Shown one piece after another: positions 43,001 through 51,848 of a stretch of DNA of 64,000 nucleotides. The stretch's first letter is position 1; every line of letters starts with the position of its first letter. This DNA is from an uncultured Clostridiaceae bacterium (lineage in GTDB: Bacteria; Bacillota; Clostridia; Lachnospirales; Lachnospiraceae). Below the pieces are notes generated by a model. The model worked only from the letters and a program-made list of their open reading frames with translations. It was not told where the DNA came from and searched no databases. The position numbers were made by a program, and so were the translations under genes. The stretch lies in assembly GCA_902477765.1 (NCBI GenBank), contig CABSIM010000001.1:80584-144583 (forward strand). Direction: 5' to 3'.

Positions 43001-43097
43001 GGGCTGGGTGGAAGTAGAGAGAGAAAAGGCAGATGAATACAGGTTTGCAGTGGCATTAAGCGGTGCACACCAGATTTTCATCACCGTGGAAAACTGA
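40074..43097 (+). CDS. Baseplate wedge protein, J family (large; Afp11-like)
   Basis: A 1007-residue baseplate component. The N-terminal half starts with a wedge-type segment (TPEWRMDTERPDLGTALAII). The C-terminal half (about 720-1000) shows the gpJ-like signature: GAIPSSGPEETIRVFYTCGGG, VTVSDYEALGMEASRLV and GNFNAKGWQIGRIPNEIQIK. It corresponds in place and architecture to the large J-type protein of eCIS loci. GGAGG about 10 bases before ATG 40074 supports the start. It is followed by a 120-base gap containing no gene I can support, then the second J-type gene. Confidence 0.85.
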   Translation: MRTEDWYPCDKEKLLEQMKKLAGAYTPEWRMDTERPDLGTALAIIYADMFSGTVRRFNRLPEKNRSAFFREVGTELKESVPAQGYAAFGLASDDLGGTEVPRGFMVSAPGEEEEVPFETQESVYVTPSALEEIYLTDGSGDRIQRLYLSRQAAGEERRPSEFPFYMFQSGNENLQEHSFVAGQNEVLNLKGPACVYLKMKPGYMPEGDFNPEQMFLNQEETAFEYLSENGYVPFGTRRWEKDCLVLEMASGCPSIALSQEGEQQGRFLRCRMLKPYCRPPFSVEEFLMASSAHGLAPDTVQTENGEAEREEVFPFGERPMPYSEVYIASDQVLSKCGARVQMEFRMDYEKIPLETSGEPERDWKLVMKREDFIPDPEYDVTIERVIWEYYNGTGWSRLFMDREYSRIFNGGDGTMGQKFSLEFVCPDDAAPFLYNSVESRYIRIRILKMNNLFKQNGHYITPVMSDIRFSFAYKGRGKFPDFLKTVNNREERILPAEAQRYGKVSWELFSGIGDARRTLYMKFSKPLTDGPIKMLMTMEESIPEELPRLEFEYLGSDGFYPLPVMDETESMRKSGVLTFMGRPDFEKAVMWGSEGYWIRLRDIYNGYGARNRHTRMPVLNGIFLNVVRIKAIETMPEEKFRIEPREKNKVCTLMKDRIQDLEVWVDESRQLTEAQMKDMLEKNQVQTEQNTDGEITTFWVKWKEVDDFCMSGPGSRHFTADRNKGTIRFSDGITGAIPSSGPEETIRVFYTCGGGENGNQPVGNVNQMSRTLGYINQVYNPSVTMGGCDQETAQEAMIRSSNRFRHMERAVTVSDYEALGMEASRLVLKVRCFSNCREDGSREPGSVTLVVLQKNFKDGRIYFEQVKQEVLQYMNSRIPGNQRVLERFYVAEPQYLELRCRVDISVENFDQVFEVRRQVQQRIDTFLDPIHGNFNAKGWQIGRIPNEIQIKNAIQGIGGIRYIKDVQMSAFVQSRQGWVEVEREKADEYRFAVALSGAHQIFITVEN

Positions 43098-43217
43098 GAT
43101 ATAAAGAACTCCCGCAGATGACCGGATGAAAGACCGGAGGCCGGGATCAATGAAAAGGAAAAAGAGAAAAAGCAAAAAAATCGTATAAAATAAAAGCAAA
43201 AGGAGAGAAGGTGGAGA

Positions 43218-45308
43218 ATGTTACCGGTTGTCAGTCTGGACGATGAACAATTTGATGAGATCATGGAAAATGCCAGGAAGATGATTCCCAATCTGTATCC
43301 GGAGTGGACCGACTACAATTATCATGATCCCGGAATTACCATGCTGGAGCTGCTGGCATGGCTGAAAGAAGCACAGCAGTTTCATCTGGATCAGATCGGT
43401 CCCGGTCATATCCGCCGCTATCTGTCTCTTCTGGGAGAAAGACCTGGCGGAAGAGTTCCTGCCAGAGCACTGGTGTGTACTGTGCCTCCTGCGGATGATG
43501 ACGGAGGCATTCTGCCGGAAGGAAGCCGTTTCTGGGCGTATCAGGTACCATTTGAGACAGAGTACAGCTGTTATCTGGATGCCGCCCGCATTGCAGGACT
43601 GGTCAGCACCAGGCCGGGACAGATGCCATGGGAAGGTACGCTCTGGCAGACAGGAAACCGGACGCTTCAGCTCCCTATGTTTGGGAAGAATGCGGAAACC
43701 GGATCCTGTTTCTGCGTGGCTTTTACAAAGCCTTTAAGGCCCGGACGGCTGCACAGCCTGTATTTCCGTATGTTTTCTGACTATCCGGTAAAAAGGACTC
43801 CGTTCTCGGAAGAGGATTCTTTTGTGCCTCTGGCATCTCTGGAACTGGAGATTCTGTGCGGAACTGGATTTGTTCCGGCCGATTATGCAGAAGATGAAAC
43901 CATGCAGTTTCTCAGAAGGGGATTTTTCCGATTCCGGACAGAGAAAAGCATGGAGCCGGACTCCAATGGAAGATACTGGATCCGTTTCCGCCTGAAAACT
44001 GCGGAATATGATGCGGTGCCGGTGGTGGAACAGGTCTCTCTTCATGAACTGGAGGTGTGCCAGAAACACACGCTCTGCCGCTGCAGCCGCATTGCTTTGG
44101 ACGAAGAAGGCGGATTCTGGTCAGAATGGTACCTTGCTGCAGAAGGCGGGTATGAAATTTACCTGGACCAAGAAACAGGACTTCGGCGTTTTGAGGGAGA
44201 GACTGTACGGGAGACGACCGACGGAATGACCAGGTTTGTGCTCCGGGGGGACGCGGTCAGGCCGGGAATGGAAGGAATTCTGGTCTGCTTTGACCTTAAG
44301 ATGGCGGAAGCAAGATTTCTGGGTGAGGGCAACGGATTTCACAGCCAGGAATTCAAGGCACCGGCCCGAGGGCTCTGCGGGGACGGTATGGGACTTATGA
44401 TCGAAACAGAGCAGGACAGCGGATTCTTTCAGATATGGAAGCAGGTGGAAGATTTCAGCGGATGCGGACCGGAAGACAGATGCTATGTCTATGACGAAGA
44501 ACATGAAACCCTGCATTTTGGAAACTGTATAAAAGGCATGGCGCCGGAAGGACGCATCTTTCTGATTTCCGGATATACCAGCCTGGGCAGCGAAGGCAAT
44601 GTCAAGGCCGGAACCATCGGAGGGGGCACATGCGCATATGGTCAGGGAAGGGCAACCAACCGGGAAGACGCATATGGAGGCAGGGATCAGGAAAATATCC
44701 GGCAGTGCTGGGAGCGGGTACACCGAAAAATAAAGAAAGTATACAGGGCGGTTTCCTACGAGGATTATGAACAGCTTGTCATGGAGACTCCCGGTCTTAT
44801 GATTGAAAAGGCACGGGTGATTCCTGTTTCGGAACGGGTCCGCCGGGATGGCTCCATGGATGAGCTGAAAGTGACTCTGGTGGCCAAACCGTATTCGGAG
44901 GAGCCGATGCCCAGACTGTCCAGACCTTATCTGGAAAATATACTGAATTATCTGGAGCCCAGACGGCTGATCGGAACCAGAGTCAGCGTTCTTTCGCCGG
45001 AATATATCGGAATTATCATTTTTGCCGAAATAGAGACAGATTCCTATGCACAGAAGGTACGGGAAGATCTGAGGAGAACCCTGACAGAATACTTCCGGCA
45101 GAGAAGCAGTGACTTCGGACAGCCGGTTCCCTATGGAACGATATATGGAATCATCGATGTGATGGAGCATGTGACACGGGTCCGTTCTATAAGCCTGGAT
45201 GCCAGGGGAAGCGGAATCAGAAGAAACCGGAACGGAGATATTCTGCTTCCGGTCAATGGTCTGGCATATCTGAAAGAGTGGGACTGCATGATATCTTCTG
45301 CCATTTAA
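43218..45308 (+). CDS. Second baseplate J-like protein (Afp12-like)
   Basis: A 696-residue baseplate protein of the putative-baseplate-assembly (J-like) family. The start MLPVVSLDDEQFDEIMENAR followed by YPEWTDYNYHDPGITMLELL is strongly diagnostic. The C-terminal region has VSYEDYEQLVMETPGLMIEKAR and an ending with GTIYGIIDVMEHVTRVRS. Two J-type proteins of unequal size are normal for eCIS wedges. GGTGGAG lies directly before ATG 43218. The next gene begins 10 bases after the stop. Confidence 0.9.
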   Translation: MLPVVSLDDEQFDEIMENARKMIPNLYPEWTDYNYHDPGITMLELLAWLKEAQQFHLDQIGPGHIRRYLSLLGERPGGRVPARALVCTVPPADDDGGILPEGSRFWAYQVPFETEYSCYLDAARIAGLVSTRPGQMPWEGTLWQTGNRTLQLPMFGKNAETGSCFCVAFTKPLRPGRLHSLYFRMFSDYPVKRTPFSEEDSFVPLASLELEILCGTGFVPADYAEDETMQFLRRGFFRFRTEKSMEPDSNGRYWIRFRLKTAEYDAVPVVEQVSLHELEVCQKHTLCRCSRIALDEEGGFWSEWYLAAEGGYEIYLDQETGLRRFEGETVRETTDGMTRFVLRGDAVRPGMEGILVCFDLKMAEARFLGEGNGFHSQEFKAPARGLCGDGMGLMIETEQDSGFFQIWKQVEDFSGCGPEDRCYVYDEEHETLHFGNCIKGMAPEGRIFLISGYTSLGSEGNVKAGTIGGGTCAYGQGRATNREDAYGGRDQENIRQCWERVHRKIKKVYRAVSYEDYEQLVMETPGLMIEKARVIPVSERVRRDGSMDELKVTLVAKPYSEEPMPRLSRPYLENILNYLEPRRLIGTRVSVLSPEYIGIIIFAEIETDSYAQKVREDLRRTLTEYFRQRSSDFGQPVPYGTIYGIIDVMEHVTRVRSISLDARGSGIRRNRNGDILLPVNGLAYLKEWDCMISSAI

Positions 45309-45318
45309 AGGGGACAGG

Positions 45319-46458
45319 ATGATGAAACCAGGGAAATACTATTTTGTTATGAACAAGGAATCGGACTTCAGCCGGGGAAGGGGAAAAGGAATCCTTGCAG
45401 ACCGCACCGGACTTGCGCTGGCTCCGGATGCAGAACGGGGAGTCTATTACTCCCGGGTGTTCGACAGCAGAGAAAAGAAAACCACATGGCACAGACTTCG
45501 CTTTTACGGACTCACAGGAACGGAATCATCCGTACAGGTAACTGTTTATGCGTCCGAAAGCCGTCTGGTTATGTCAGACGGAATCCCTGTGGATGCAGAA
45601 GATGCCATACGCAGGGGGAATCTGTCATGGGAGGAGCTGGACCGGTGTTTTGAACCGTATATTCAGGAAAGATTCACCTATCCTCAGGATGTTCTGCTTC
45701 ACCGCGTGCGGGGACGGTATCTGTGGTTCCGCCTGGATATGGAAGCCAGCGGAGGGAGACTGCCTTCACTGACAGGAGCACAGATATATTTTCCCAAAGA
45801 TACATGGATGAAATATCTTCCTGAGATTTACCAGCAGGGAGAGGAAAGCACCTCCTTTCTTGAACGGTATCTGGGAATTTTTCAGTCCATGTATGAAGAC
45901 ATGACGAAACAGATAGAAGAGGTGCCGGATCGTCTGAATCCCAGGACCGCAGATCTTCCAAGCCTGCGTTTCCTTGCAGAGTGGGTCGGCATTGAACATG
46001 CGGAACTGTGGAACGAGGAACAGCTCAGATGGCTGACGGCAAATGCCATATGGCTGCATCAGTATCGGGGAACTGTACGGTTTCTGAAAGAGATTATGAA
46101 ACTGTATACAGGAAAAGAACCATATGTGGTGGAGCGGCATCGGCTGGAGCCGTATTTCGACGGTTCCGAAAAGGAAAAGCAGCTGAAGCAGCTGTACAGC
46201 AGCGATCCGTATGAGTTTACGCTGCTGGTGAATACGGATGACATGGAGACAGGCGCACAGGACAGTACACTGCGCCAGCTGGCAGACATGGCCAGACCAG
46301 CCGGCATGGACTGCAGAATTGTGGTGCTGAAGCCGTATATATTCCTGGGACAGTACTCGTATCTCGGAATCAACAGTGTGCTGGGGCAATATAAGGCAAT
46401 GGAACTGAACGGACTGTGTGCGGTGCCGTTTACCACCATCGCAGGCAATGAAAGGTAA
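45319..46458 (+). CDS. Phage tail protein (gpI-like; TIGR02242-type)
   Basis: A 379-residue tail protein. The N-terminal half (about 1-155) is an Ig- or galactose-binding-like beta domain. The C-terminal half carries the conserved tail-protein segment (YLPEIYQQGEESTSFLERYL, FLAEWVGIE, WLHQYRGTVRFLKEIMKLYTG). In eCIS this kind of protein completes the baseplate wedge and often carries fibres, but no fibre gene follows. AAGGGG upstream supports ATG 45319, and 45322 is a second possible ATG. Confidence 0.85.
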   Translation: MMKPGKYYFVMNKESDFSRGRGKGILADRTGLALAPDAERGVYYSRVFDSREKKTTWHRLRFYGLTGTESSVQVTVYASESRLVMSDGIPVDAEDAIRRGNLSWEELDRCFEPYIQERFTYPQDVLLHRVRGRYLWFRLDMEASGGRLPSLTGAQIYFPKDTWMKYLPEIYQQGEESTSFLERYLGIFQSMYEDMTKQIEEVPDRLNPRTADLPSLRFLAEWVGIEHAELWNEEQLRWLTANAIWLHQYRGTVRFLKEIMKLYTGKEPYVVERHRLEPYFDGSEKEKQLKQLYSSDPYEFTLLVNTDDMETGAQDSTLRQLADMARPAGMDCRIVVLKPYIFLGQYSYLGINSVLGQYKAMELNGLCAVPFTTIAGNER

Positions 46459-46474
46459 AAGGAAGGAATCACCA

Positions 46475-48226
46475 GTGAAGAATTTAAAATATTTTCCGTT
46501 TGAAAGAAACCAGTATTTTTATGGAAAACTGCTGAGTGTGGATGATTTTCAGACAGAGCAGAAATATATGAATGACAAAAGGCGCATGATCAATCGTTTT
46601 CTTCATGGATGCGGTGTTGTCTGCGGACTGAATGTGGTGCAGGTGGACGACTGTACGCTGTCTCTGGAAACGGGACTGGCACTGGATTTTGCCGGCAGGG
46701 AAATCGTGGTTGACACTCCGGTGACAAAAAAGCTTTCCATGATCGAGGGATTTGATGCATACACAGAAGAAGATGAAGACAACAGTTATCTGTACCTGTG
46801 CATTGAATATGCAGAGTATGACAAGGATCCGGTATATAATGTGGCAGGTTCCGCATCAGGAACTTCAGAATTTAATAAGGTAGCAGAAGGTTATCATATT
46901 TATCTGACCAACCGCGAACCGGAGGGCGTAAGTGTCAGCGATCGATCCTATATGGATGACCAGAAGGTGATCTACTGGGGAAATGGAATCCGCATTACTC
47001 AGATCTTTCCCAGATACGCGGAAAGCGGAAAAGAATTTCCGTTTACGGTTGTGGTGGAGAACATGGGCCAGAGACTGCCCATTCGTTTTTCCTATACGCT
47101 GGAACTGGAATGCCTTGAAAACGGCGGTGCCAGTCAGGTGGAAATTTCCTTTGACGAAAATAATTTTGAAAAATCCCGGCGTTATGAGGTCACATATTTC
47201 CTGCATGCAGCAGATGTCAGAAACCGTCAGGGAAAGGCCCGCATGGAAAAGGGAAGTTTCCGCCTTGAAATCGGCGGCCGTACCCTGGAAACAGATTCAG
47301 AGGGCACAAGCACGGTACAGATTGAGCGGGATGATATGGAAAGGATTCTTTCCGGCCACTATTACAGAGAGGCCATGGAAGAAATCCTGAAAGATACATA
47401 CCATCAGAGCATCTATCTGGCCAAGATCAGCGTGATTCAGGCAGGAACCACTTTTGTCATTGACGGAATCGAGCAGATGCCTTTTAAACAGTATGTATAT
47501 AATGAAGTACTGGCCAGCATGATGAACCGGGTGCTGGAAGAAAAGGTAAAACGGCTGGAACGACGCATGGAAAAAAATCAGAGATACGCCGGCCATGCCG
47601 GGACGGAGAAGGAAAGGGTGCATACAGATGCACCGCAGATTGCCACCGGTGAGGTAATTCTGGATCTGGGAATCGGCGGAACTGCCGGACAGAAGTTTTT
47701 TACGGATGAGATTACCCATGGCCTGGGGCTGGGAAACGTACAGATTGTGCTGGGAGAGGCAGGCAGCGTGAAAGAGGATACCGGAGCCGTTTACGGCGCG
47801 GGAGATATTTTTGATGATGCCGCTCATCCCTTGAAAGCAGAACTGGCTGCCAGAACAGATATGAAAAAAGGAACTTTTACCATCGGGCTGCGTCTTCTGG
47901 AAACCACTACCACACGGCAGGTAAAGGTATACTGGACAGCTCTCAAGGACAGAAAGGAATCCCTGTACGACAGAGAGGAGAGGGAACTGTTCATAAAGCC
48001 GGATATGGTTTATCTGAAACTCAGGGAAACCTATTATTTTGAAGCTGTGTTCACAGGGGCTGCAGACAAGCGGGTGAACTGGAGTGTCAAGGAGGCCGAA
48101 GGAGGAACCATAGATTCCAACGGCATGTATACAGCTCCCAATGTTCCGGGAATTTTTGAGGTGATCGCGGAAAGCCCGGCCTATCAGGGAGTGAAAGCAT
48201 CCGCATTTGTGGTGGTCAAGGAATAA
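46475..48226 (+). CDS. CIS baseplate-associated protein with C-terminal Ig-like domain
   Basis: A 583-residue protein whose N-terminus (LKYFPFERNQYFYGKLLSVD, then RRMINRFLHGCGVVCGLNVV) matches a protein family repeatedly seen in eCIS loci, role unknown. A beta-rich middle follows (about 80-330), then a short charged helix (about 355-375) and a beta region. The last ~75 residues resemble a bacterial Ig-like domain (VNWSVKEAEGGTIDSNGMYT). GTG 46475 is chosen because GGAAGGA lies 7 bases before it; an in-frame ATG at 46418 would overlap the previous gene. With no tail fibre in the locus, this is the best candidate for an outward-facing contact protein, but that is inference. Confidence 0.62.
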   Translation: MKNLKYFPFERNQYFYGKLLSVDDFQTEQKYMNDKRRMINRFLHGCGVVCGLNVVQVDDCTLSLETGLALDFAGREIVVDTPVTKKLSMIEGFDAYTEEDEDNSYLYLCIEYAEYDKDPVYNVAGSASGTSEFNKVAEGYHIYLTNREPEGVSVSDRSYMDDQKVIYWGNGIRITQIFPRYAESGKEFPFTVVVENMGQRLPIRFSYTLELECLENGGASQVEISFDENNFEKSRRYEVTYFLHAADVRNRQGKARMEKGSFRLEIGGRTLETDSEGTSTVQIERDDMERILSGHYYREAMEEILKDTYHQSIYLAKISVIQAGTTFVIDGIEQMPFKQYVYNEVLASMMNRVLEEKVKRLERRMEKNQRYAGHAGTEKERVHTDAPQIATGEVILDLGIGGTAGQKFFTDEITHGLGLGNVQIVLGEAGSVKEDTGAVYGAGDIFDDAAHPLKAELAARTDMKKGTFTIGLRLLETTTTRQVKVYWTALKDRKESLYDREERELFIKPDMVYLKLRETYYFEAVFTGAADKRVNWSVKEAEGGTIDSNGMYTAPNVPGIFEVIAESPAYQGVKASAFVVVKE

Positions 48227-48250
48227 AAGCAGGATGAAGCAGGTGAGACG

Positions 48251-49213
48251 ATGGTAATACAGACGATTTCAAAACAGTACCGGGTGATACGGAGACTGGA
48301 AGGCAGCCACCAGATTGAAGCCTATCTGTGCAGCGACGACCAGGGAGCGGTACAGGGGCGCTTTCTGGTGATGGGACTGACAGGAAACGCCCTGTCAAAA
48401 AAGGTAATACCGTACTTTATGGAACTGTCCGGCCACAAACAGGCGGGGGATTTCCTTGAAGGATTTATCAGCAGGGGATGTCTCTGGCTGGTGTTCCGGT
48501 ATTATGAATATCCGACCCTTGCGGAACGGATAAAAGGGGAATTTCTGCTGGATGAACGTCTGGAGGCAGCCAGATCACTTCTGGACAGGATTCTGTCACA
48601 GGATCTTCCCTGCTATCTTCAGTATGAAGCGCTGAACCCTGACAATATCACGGTTTCAGATGCATCAGAAGTATATTTTAATTATCTGCTTCACCAGCTG
48701 GAATACATGGAACTCTGCCGGATGGAAGATGTACAGGAAAAGCTGGCAGACTGTATGGAAATGCTTTTTTCCAGAGAACTGGAGGAGGAAATTTCCGAAG
48801 AACTGAAGGAATTCATCAAGGGGCTGCGGACCAGACAGTATGGCGGTTATACCGACATTTACCGGGACTTTCGAAGCCTGTATGACATTCTGGTGAAGCA
48901 CAAAGGAGAAGGGCGGCTGAAATCCAGAGGCTGGCTGGTACGAATGTGGGAAAAATTCAAGAAACTGGCTGCCAGGCTGAAAAAGCTGCTGTATGCGGCG
49001 GTAATTATCGGACTGCTGGGTGTATTGATCTATACATACCTGAAGCCGGAGGAAATGCCGGCAGTGAGGATTGAATTCAGCCAGATTGGTACCCTGAAGA
49101 TTAAAGGCACGGAGACACAGGGAAAAGGGACAGAACAGGTGGAAGAGACTGCGGACACAGAAAACAATACCGCAGAAAACAACACCGGAAACAGTGAGGA
49201 GAATGCGGAATGA
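48251..49213 (+). CDS. Single-pass membrane protein with pseudokinase-like N-terminal domain
   Basis: A 320-residue protein. Residues 1-230 have the flow of a Ser/Thr kinase: YRVIRRLEGSHQIEAYL (N-lobe), LWLVFRYYEYPTLAERI (hinge), and ALNPDNITVSDASEVYFNYL in the place of a catalytic loop and DFG. The HRD aspartate is missing, although N129-P-D-N132 resembles the kinase K/NPxN, and no DFG is present, so catalysis is unlikely. A transmembrane helix (about 245-266) and a 54-residue Thr/Glu/Asn-rich tail follow. It overlaps the MORN protein gene by 4 bases (ATGA). The two may form a membrane platform for the particle. The kinase similarity is by eye. Confidence 0.58.
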   Translation: MVIQTISKQYRVIRRLEGSHQIEAYLCSDDQGAVQGRFLVMGLTGNALSKKVIPYFMELSGHKQAGDFLEGFISRGCLWLVFRYYEYPTLAERIKGEFLLDERLEAARSLLDRILSQDLPCYLQYEALNPDNITVSDASEVYFNYLLHQLEYMELCRMEDVQEKLADCMEMLFSRELEEEISEELKEFIKGLRTRQYGGYTDIYRDFRSLYDILVKHKGEGRLKSRGWLVRMWEKFKKLAARLKKLLYAAVIIGLLGVLIYTYLKPEEMPAVRIEFSQIGTLKIKGTETQGKGTEQVEETADTENNTAENNTGNSEENAE

Positions 49214-51231
49214 ATCTGGGAGGATCTAATTTTAAACAGAATATCCAGTATGGGGCAGCCAAGATCCTGCAGGTTCTTACATATCCGTTTAATCAGTTTT
49301 ACCGGTTTGTTGCAAGAAAACTGAGCCTGAGTACGTTTCTGGATACGGTGACGGCTGACGTGCGCAGAAAGATGAATGCGCTGGTAAAAGCCAGACCGAA
49401 GTCCCTCAGCGATTATGTGACCATCGGCCGGTATTACGCGGCCAAAAAACTGGTTTATCTGGGCGCGGTAGCGCTGCTTCTGCTGCTTCTGTTTCTGATT
49501 CAGTACGGATATCCATGGTTCCGGTCAGCATTTCTGACCAGGACCATGACGGTGAATTCCGCCGGGATGTTCGGCTACAGCGGAAAAGTCCGTCTGAAGG
49601 CTCAGGACTCGGATCAGGTGATTTTTGTCGGACGGCTTGAGGACGGCCGTATCAATGGACAGGGGACACTTTATGATTACAGCGGGAATCTGCTTTATCA
49701 GGGAGAATTCCAGAATGAAATGTATTCCGGATACGGAGAACTGTATTATCCGGGAGGAATTCCGCAGTATAAGGGCAATTTCCAGCTGAATCAGTATCAG
49801 GGGCAGGGATATCTGTATTATGAAAATGGAACGCTGCAGTATGAAGGAGGCTTTTCAGCCGGCCTGTATGACGGCAGCGGAAAACTGTACCGGGAAGACG
49901 GTACCGCGATATATGATGGAGACTTTGCTTCCGGAAGATATGAGGGAAACGGACGGCTGTATGATGAACAGGGGAAACTTCAGTATGAAGGAGGCTTTTC
50001 AGCCGGGCTGTATGAAGGAGAGGGAAACCTGTATGAGGGCGGCAGCCTGATCTACAGCGGAAGTTTTTCTCAGGGACTCCGATCCGGAAACGGAAAAGCA
50101 TACGACAGAAATGGTGATCTGATTTACGAAGGCCAGTGGACTGACGGGCATCCGGCCGAGGGAATGGGAACGTTGTTCCAGGAGAACGGAGGCATCCTTT
50201 ATGAAGGCGGTCTCAGTTCAGGTATGTACAGCGGATCCGGAGCCCAGTATACGCCGGAAGGCATCCTCCTGTATGAAGGTGAGTATGTAAATGGCCAGTA
50301 TGAAGGCCAGGGCAGTCTTTACAGCGAAGACGGAACTCTTCTGTATGAAGGGGGCTTTTCAAAAGGCCTTTACAGCGGGGACGGAAAACTTTACAGTGCA
50401 GAAACCGGACGCCTTCTGTACAGCGGAACCTGGACGGATGGAATACAGGACGGGAAAGGAACCATATATACGGAAGAAGGAAAGATTCTGTACAGCGGAG
50501 ATCTGTCTCTGGGCCTGTATAACGGAGACGGAATCCTTTATGATACAGAACTCCAGAATGTTCCGGTTCAGACAGATGATGCGCAGGAAGAGGACGGAAC
50601 CGAAGAAGCTGCCGCAGAAAACATGGCAGATCTGCCGAAAGTCTATGAAGGACAGTGGAAGGAAGGAAAAAGATCAGGTTCCGGAAAAGCCTATGAAAAT
50701 GCCAGGATTCTTTATGAAGGAACATTTGAAAATGATCTGTATTCCGGAGAGGGGGTCCTTTACAGTACGGAAACGCAGCTGGTTCTCTATGAAGGGCAGT
50801 TCCGTCTCGGCCTGTATGACGGCAGCGGAAAACTGTATAACGATCTGGGTGAACTGATCTATGAAGGAGAATTTCAGCTGGGACTTAAAAACGGAAGCGG
50901 AATTACCTATGACGGAGCCACGGGAGTCGTACTGGAAGAGGGCATATACAGAAATGATCTTCTGGTGACAAGTCAGAAGGAATTGGATGAGGCCAGAAAA
51001 CAGCTGTCAGGAGAAAACAATGCTGACAGCGGCGAAACGGAAAAGGCAGAAGACGGAGATCCCGAAGAAGACAGTCTGGACGGGGAAACCGCAGGGGCTG
51101 AAACACCAGGCGATGGAACAGAACCGGAGACTCAGCAGGGAGAGGACGCAGGCGGAACAGAAGAGACAGCGCTTCCGTCGCAGGGAGCCGCAGATGAGGA
51201 ACAGACTCACGCTGCAGGACCGGGATTTTAA
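49210..51231 (+). CDS. Membrane-anchored MORN-repeat protein
   Basis: A 673-residue protein with an N-terminal cytoplasmic segment, a transmembrane helix (about 78-103, LVYLGAVALLLLLLFLIQYG) and about 17 MORN-type repeats (about 135-590) of the form LYEGxFxxGxYxGxGxLY, interrupted by an acidic insert near 455-478. The C-terminus is low-complexity, rich in Glu, Gly and Thr. MORN repeats usually form elongated beta scaffolds binding lipids or proteins. If the N-terminus stays inside, the repeats face outward, toward the wall or a target. ATG 49210 overlaps the pseudokinase stop (ATGA). MORN repeats are not a standard part of Afp/PVC loci. Confidence 0.82.
   Translation: MNLGGSNFKQNIQYGAAKILQVLTYPFNQFYRFVARKLSLSTFLDTVTADVRRKMNALVKARPKSLSDYVTIGRYYAAKKLVYLGAVALLLLLLFLIQYGYPWFRSAFLTRTMTVNSAGMFGYSGKVRLKAQDSDQVIFVGRLEDGRINGQGTLYDYSGNLLYQGEFQNEMYSGYGELYYPGGIPQYKGNFQLNQYQGQGYLYYENGTLQYEGGFSAGLYDGSGKLYREDGTAIYDGDFASGRYEGNGRLYDEQGKLQYEGGFSAGLYEGEGNLYEGGSLIYSGSFSQGLRSGNGKAYDRNGDLIYEGQWTDGHPAEGMGTLFQENGGILYEGGLSSGMYSGSGAQYTPEGILLYEGEYVNGQYEGQGSLYSEDGTLLYEGGFSKGLYSGDGKLYSAETGRLLYSGTWTDGIQDGKGTIYTEEGKILYSGDLSLGLYNGDGILYDTELQNVPVQTDDAQEEDGTEEAAAENMADLPKVYEGQWKEGKRSGSGKAYENARILYEGTFENDLYSGEGVLYSTETQLVLYEGQFRLGLYDGSGKLYNDLGELIYEGEFQLGLKNGSGITYDGATGVVLEEGIYRNDLLVTSQKELDEARKQLSGENNADSGETEKAEDGDPEEDSLDGETAGAETPGDGTEPETQQGEDAGGTEETALPSQGAADEEQTHAAGPGF
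49615..50980 (+). repeat. MORN-repeat coding array (about 70-bp period)
   Basis: About 17 repeats of 22-25 codons. Some copies are still near-identical as DNA, for example around 49839 and 49981, which share CAGTATGAAGGAGGCTTTTC. This suggests recent internal expansion and possible length variation among strains. Confidence 0.8.
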
Positions 51232-51254
51232 AACAGGCGGAAGGAGAACGGAAG

Positions 51255-51848
51255 ATGAGATACACGGCAATTGCGGAGATGGGAAACTCTCTGGTGGAAA
51301 TATTGAGAACCTTCATGGTTCCGGATACCATATCCAATCCGGATCATATCGGTCTGTGCAGCCCGGCAGACAAGGGGGATCTGGCTGTGGGGATTTATCT
51401 TTATGATATCCGTGAAAGTGAAGAGATCCGCGGAAATTCCATGATTATGTCGGATCCGGTCCGTCAGCGTTATCCTTCCAGCTTTCTGACGCTTTACTAT
51501 ATGATTACCGCATATTCCAACGGAGATATCAAATACCGTTCAGAGGAGGAACACAAAATCCTGGGAAGAATCGTGCAGGTCTTGGCAGATCACTCGGTTC
51601 TGGAAGACAAGGTCCAGGCCGGCGGCTCGCCGGATGGAGAGACTCTGGCGACCATTGAAATGCAGAATCTGTCTCTGGAAGACAAAATGCGGATCTGGAA
51701 TGTTCCCAATACGGCATATAAAACCTCTCTGTTTTATAAGATCGGTCCTGTGGAAATTGAATCCGAAAGGACGAAAGACGCTCACCGGGTACTGGATGCA
51801 GTATTTACTTTCCGGCATCAGGAGAAGGGAGAGAGGCAGAATGAGTGA
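51255..51848 (+). CDS. DUF4255 protein (Afp16/Pvc16-like tail terminator)
   Basis: A 197-residue protein of the DUF4255/Pvc16 N-terminal family, which caps the sheath-tube end and sets particle length. The start MRYTAIAEMGNSLVEILR, the segment VGIYLYDIRESEEIRGN and FLTLYYMITAYS match the family. AAGGAGAACGG about 8 bases before ATG 51255 supports the start. It overlaps the next gene by 8 bases. Confidence 0.9.
   Translation: MRYTAIAEMGNSLVEILRTFMVPDTISNPDHIGLCSPADKGDLAVGIYLYDIRESEEIRGNSMIMSDPVRQRYPSSFLTLYYMITAYSNGDIKYRSEEEHKILGRIVQVLADHSVLEDKVQAGGSPDGETLATIEMQNLSLEDKMRIWNVPNTAYKTSLFYKIGPVEIESERTKDAHRVLDAVFTFRHQEKGERQNE

Noticed and set aside
43150..43188. A 12-codon very basic open frame (MKRKKRKSKKIV) between the two J-type genes.
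   Set aside because: Too short, no ribosome site, and explained by an A-rich intergenic stretch.
49615..50980. Regular short repeats suggesting a CRISPR array.
   Set aside because: The repeats are in frame, encode MORN units, and have no constant repeat with variable spacers.
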